DNA of 64,000 nucleotides from Casuarina equisetifolia. Lineage: Eukaryota; Streptophyta; Magnoliopsida; Fagales; Casuarinaceae. The notes beneath the pieces are model-generated. The model was not told where the DNA came from. It ran no database searches and was given only the letters and a program-made list of their open reading frames with translations. Both the position numbers and the translations under genes were made by a program. The stretch is from assembly GCA_028551475.1 (NCBI GenBank), contig CM052357.1:23602451-23666450 (forward strand). The letters are read 5' to 3'. Every line of letters begins with the position of its first letter. Position 1 is the first letter of the stretch. Shown in pieces: positions 60,114 to 64,000 of the stretch.

Positions 60114-61515
60114 ATGGAAGGTGGGAATGACTACAAAAAGGGATTGTGGACAGCAGAGGAGGACACAATGCTAATGGATTACGTAAGGGTCCATGGAAAA
60201 GGGAAGTGGAGTCGCATCGCAAAAATGTCAGGTTTGTAGTTTCATTTCCCATGGTTAGATAAAGGGGTTGTAGTTCAAGATATGGTAGCGGGCTTTTCAC
60301 TAAACTATTTGAAAGGCTTGATCGGTTGCATCTGATCTTCCTCTCCTTTCTCTCAAAAAACCAAAAAAAACTGGTGCAGGTTTGAAGAGATGTGGCAAAA
60401 GTTGCAGACTGCGGTGGATGAACTATCTGAGTCCCAGTGTGAAGCGGGGTGACTTCTCAGAGGAAGAAGAAGATCTCATAATTCGGCTCCATAAGCTCCT
60501 GGGAAACAGGTCTTCCTTAATTTTAAGATCTCGTTTAGTTTTCTGAGTTTCAGTTCATCGAGGTCTTGAAATTCTGAACTTTCCGTTGCCATGCGTATTT
60601 TTGTCCTTCATCTTTTCTCCAAACAACAAAACTTAGATGTATTCTGCCCCAAGTAATTACTAGTTATTCATCATAATCTTAAGAAAACGTGAGGTACCAA
60701 GCTTCAACTTGTTCTTCTATGGCGGATGCAGCTTTCTCATTAATCCAAGTCGTAATGATTGTGCTTTGACCATTATTTTTCTCACTAAACAACATAACAG
60801 GACCATCTATTTTCTTATCACACTTTTGAGAAAACGCCAGGGCACAATGGATCAAAGCTGTAATGATTGTCCTTTTCCTTCATTTTAATCCTTATTCTTC
60901 TTCTCATTCTCATTATGGCAGTATTTGATGCTACAGCCATTAGCGGTAGATGATTTGTGTTACTTTAAATCTATTCACCAATTTTCAAACCACAATCATT
61001 GTTAGCACTAATGATACAGTTGCTCAAGACCTTTTTGTTACAAAGATACTAAAAAGGATTTCATCTTTAGGTGGTCATTGATTGCTGGCCGGGTACCTGG
61101 GAGAACTGACAATCAAGTTAAGAACCACTGGAACACTCATTTGAGCAAGAAGCTCGGGATCAAGAAGGGAAAGACCAAAGATCGTGTTAGCTCGAAGTCA
61201 CTCTTTAATGGGTCAGAGAAGATTTACAACACTCCCTTCGAGTCAACTTTCGAGCCACCTTTCAATTACAATAGTGAAGTTGCTGACAAGACAATGGATG
61301 AAGCAGCAGGCGGGACAGTAATTGAAGATGGCTCACAAAGTATCATCGCAGGCGACTCCCAGAGTGTGTTGAGGCTTTCTAACACACAAAACCTTACCGT
61401 CGATGAAAATTATGAGTATTCCTTTTGGTTTTCTCATGATGAGTTGAACTTACATTCTCCTTTCATGGAGCCTTTGTATGGACATTATCTTGACTTCGTA
61501 TGGGATGGTTTGTAG
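60114..61515 (+). CDS. WER/GL1-type R2R3-MYB transcription factor
   Basis: Three exons: 60114-60231, 60380-60509, 61071-61515. They encode 230 residues. Repeat R2 (about 10-60) has Trp12, Trp32 and Trp52; R3 (about 63-111) has Phe65, Trp84 and Trp103. The intron positions (in the Gly codon of MSG-LKRC, and in the Arg codon of GNR-WSLI) are the usual ones for R2R3-MYBs. R3 carries the bHLH-contact motif D71 L72 x2 R75 x3 L79 x6 L86 x3 R90 without a mismatch. With [14 protein letters not shown] and [10 protein letters not shown], this places it with subgroup 15 (WEREWOLF, GLABRA1, MYB23), which with bHLH and WD40 partners sets root-hair and trichome cell fate. The tail has an acidic, aromatic stretch ([12 protein letters not shown]) like the subgroup activation motif. 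The role in this species is inference. Confidence 0.93.
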
Positions 61516-64000
61516 ACTTCTTTTTATTTCGATAAGCAGATGGTTTGTAGAGATCCCATCATGCAGTGTTGATAACTTATTATAAATGATTTGTCCTTCT
61601 TTTGTCCGAATTCTTCTCTCATACTACTTTTTTTTTTTTTAATACAATGGTGTACTACATATGTAAACACAAAGCCAAAGCTGTCGGCATTTTCCATATT
61701 CTGCACAAAGAGGATGATGAAATCAATTGAGCTACACGGGAATATTCGTTAACCTCATTTGTCTGGTTGTGTTTTGCGTTGAATGCCCTTGTTCTTAGCT
61801 CCGTCCATTTGACTGCTACAAAACAAACATGCCCTAGAACCCGCAGGTTTTATTGATATATTCTTTAATGTAAGATAATACCTACCTTTAACAAAAATAA
61901 TGTGACAAGTTTTGTATTATCCAAGTTTTTGAATTCTTTTTATATGGAAGAAAATTTTAATTATTCTTAAGCTTATTTTTGTTTAATTTTTAATATAACA
62001 TTAAAGTGTAAATTCAAGTGTGACACTCCTTATTTATGGATAAATATTCTTATAAAAATTATTCCTCTTACTCATATAAAGAAGAGGTGTAAAAATGATA
62101 TAATATAATTTTCATATTTCTTAAGTTTTTGAGAATTCTTTTTATAATGAAATTTTTTTCCTACTCTTAAGTCAATATTTACGTAGAATTAAACTTCATG
62201 ACGTAATATGTAGAGGCTGCTTTATTGTCTATGAAAAGGACGCAAAAGCTTAGTTGCCTAAAAGAAAAAGCCCCAGCACTTTGCTTCCTGAGTTGGTCCT
62301 ATTATTACGAAAAAATGATGTAGGCATCATTTGTAATCCGAGGTTACATTATCAGCTAGCAAATGTAAGTGGTGGGTCAAATGACTTTAATGATGGAATG
62401 ATAGTCTCGTAGTGCAACACAGCAAAACAGAATCAAGTTCAATCACCAGGAGTAGAGTGGAACATGAAGGACACATAGAGGCGTGGTGCTGGTTGTTGTC
62501 GTTTTTGTTTTTCTTTTCTCTTTTTCTTCTTAAGTTCCATCTAAAGCTAAGCTCAGCAGCTAAAACACGAATATCCTGAGATGGGTGACTGCATCAAGAT
62601 TAAACAGTCACAGCTGGGAAAGAGACAAGGAGAAAGTTCAAAAGTTTCAGAAAATTATTAAAGCCAAAAGATGCTTGCCGGTGAATTTGGAACAGTGGAG
62701 TAATAAGGCCACTGAAGCTGCAGCGTGAGAGTGCACAAAGCTGGAAAACTACAGTATCCTCCCGATTAACGTTTTCCAATGAAGGTTCTCACGTGAATGG
62801 ATCTACCTTTTACTTTTCTGTTCCTGGCAGTAAATATTCAAATCCGTTTTTTACTGGTATTTTTATCTCTTATAAGTCAACTTCATTTAAAAAAAAAGTC
62901 TTTGTTTTGTATATCGAGTTGCTTATTCTTTCCGTTTATGGTCACTGTTGGGTGCCGAATACCTAGGGTTCTCTTTGCTAAGCGTCCCATGATCATTGTA
63001 TATCAGGTTCTTTTCTTCAAACATTCATCATTATTGTGATGATATCTCCAGATGTGGGCATATGGAAAATGGCAGAAAAGAGGTGGGGGTAATGGACAGG
63101 AAATCTCGGGGGGGTGGGGGGGGGGGTGAATCTCTGGTTCCTGAAACGATTTTGGGAATCGTGACGGGAAGCGCGAGAGGGCAATGGGGATCATGTTAGA
63201 AAAGGTAGGGTTTTGACCCCTGTCCTAAACAAAGTGGCCAACCCAGCACTTCAGAAGTTAGCCCTTGTATGTAGTGGATGTTCCCTGCAAATAATTTCCT
63301 TTTTGAAAGCTTGAAAGGCCCTTTTCCCCCATCTCTCACGTCTATCTTTTTAGCTAGCGTTGCGACATGTACTCAAATCACTTTGAGAAAACTAGAATAG
63401 GAAAAAGTTTTTTTGTTTGCTGCTGCAAAGTTTCTGTTCACATGTGGATGGCTCTTCCCCTAAACATTTTTCTCCACTGTACTCCTTCGCAGATGACAAT
63501 ATGAGTTCATAAAAAGACAAATCATACTAGGGACGCCATTGTCTTTACTTTCCTAAACAAAAAATTAGGACATTATGGTAATGATAATGATGACAAGAAT
63601 CTCTTTTGTTATGGATTAAATAAGTATTATTTTGTCCATTTCAACCACTACAATTCTTCATATCAAACTAACACTTGTCAAATTATAAAATTATCATTGA
63701 AACGATGAATAATGGTAATTTGGAAAGATTTTCTACTTTTAACTCCAATTTCCTATAGAACTAAGCTTTTTACTACTGTATCATAATTTAAATTTAAGTA
63801 TTGACACTTGTTTTTTTCACTCATACATAAATATTTCTGTGGGAAGTTTTTTTTTTTTTCCTATGCTTACGATAAGGCATGTGTTTAAAAATAGTGTAAC
63901 ATTTATTTAGAAATTTTTATAATGAAGAGAGACCTGGGTCAACTTTTGAATATAATTGAACTTTTTGACAAATTGAATGAACAATACAATTTCTATTAGG
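61516..64000. other. Spacer after the MYB gene to window end
   Basis: A MYB 3' untranslated region, then AT-rich spacer. A 16-base G-rich run near 63107-63127 and moderately GC-richer DNA at 63050-63200 may belong to a promoter of a gene beyond the window, but no exon can be supported. Short open frames on both strands lack any family motif. Confidence 0.5.

Noticed and set aside
61524..61706. Minus-strand frame just after the MYB gene
   Set aside because: It lies in the MYB 3' untranslated region and includes a poly-T run.
63107..63127. G-rich run that might form a G-quadruplex
   Set aside because: It is essentially one long G tract with single interruptions and no gene context; too little to call a regulatory site.

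Overview
This is nuclear DNA of a higher plant, almost certainly a woody-type eudicot (species not determinable from the sequence alone). The evidence is genes split by AT-rich GT-AG introns, plant-only protein families (EXECUTER, CASP-like, PLS-class PPR, R2R3-MYB, KLCR), long AT-rich spacers and decayed Ty1/copia retrotransposons. There is no bacterial, organellar or viral gene layout, no CRISPR array, and no convincing tRNA or rRNA gene.

Eight protein genes can be modelled exon by exon. In order: (1) a SIS3-type membrane RING-H2 E3 ligase, 5412-9581 (+); (2) EXECUTER 2, the plastid singlet-oxygen signalling protein, 11367-17005 (+); (3) a CASP-like 4A membrane protein, 18581-20939 (+); (4) an HT1-like Raf-type protein kinase, 26265-30182 (+); (5) a kinesin-light-chain-related (KLCR/CMU) TPR protein, 34195-36890 (+); (6) an intronless PLS-class PPR protein, 40548-43025 (-); (7) the exosome subunit RRP40, 50596-54098 (+); (8) a WER/GL1-type R2R3-MYB, 60114-61515 (+). 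The genes do not form one pathway. The neighbourhood does recall Arabidopsis micro-synteny: EX2 next to a KLCR on chromosome 1, and a KLCR close to the GL1 MYB on chromosome 3.

The first 5 kb is a patchwork of old duplications, an inverted repeat, three unidentified coding-like scraps and a copia gag scrap. The 43.0-50.4 kb block between the head-to-head PPR and RRP40 genes is a decayed + strand copia element bounded by two related direct repeats (probable LTRs). A second copia fragment is nested inside it in the opposite orientation. The proximal LTR runs into the PPR reading frame and supplies its first ATG.

Splicing is the other theme. SIS3 has a textbook U12-type intron, EX2 and CASPL4A each need a GC-AG intron, and RRP40 ends with a 117-nt intron that is in frame whether spliced or retained. 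No wholly new system was found. The most interesting items are these introns and the LTR that overlaps the start of the PPR gene. All homology calls are from memory of the families; no database search was run.
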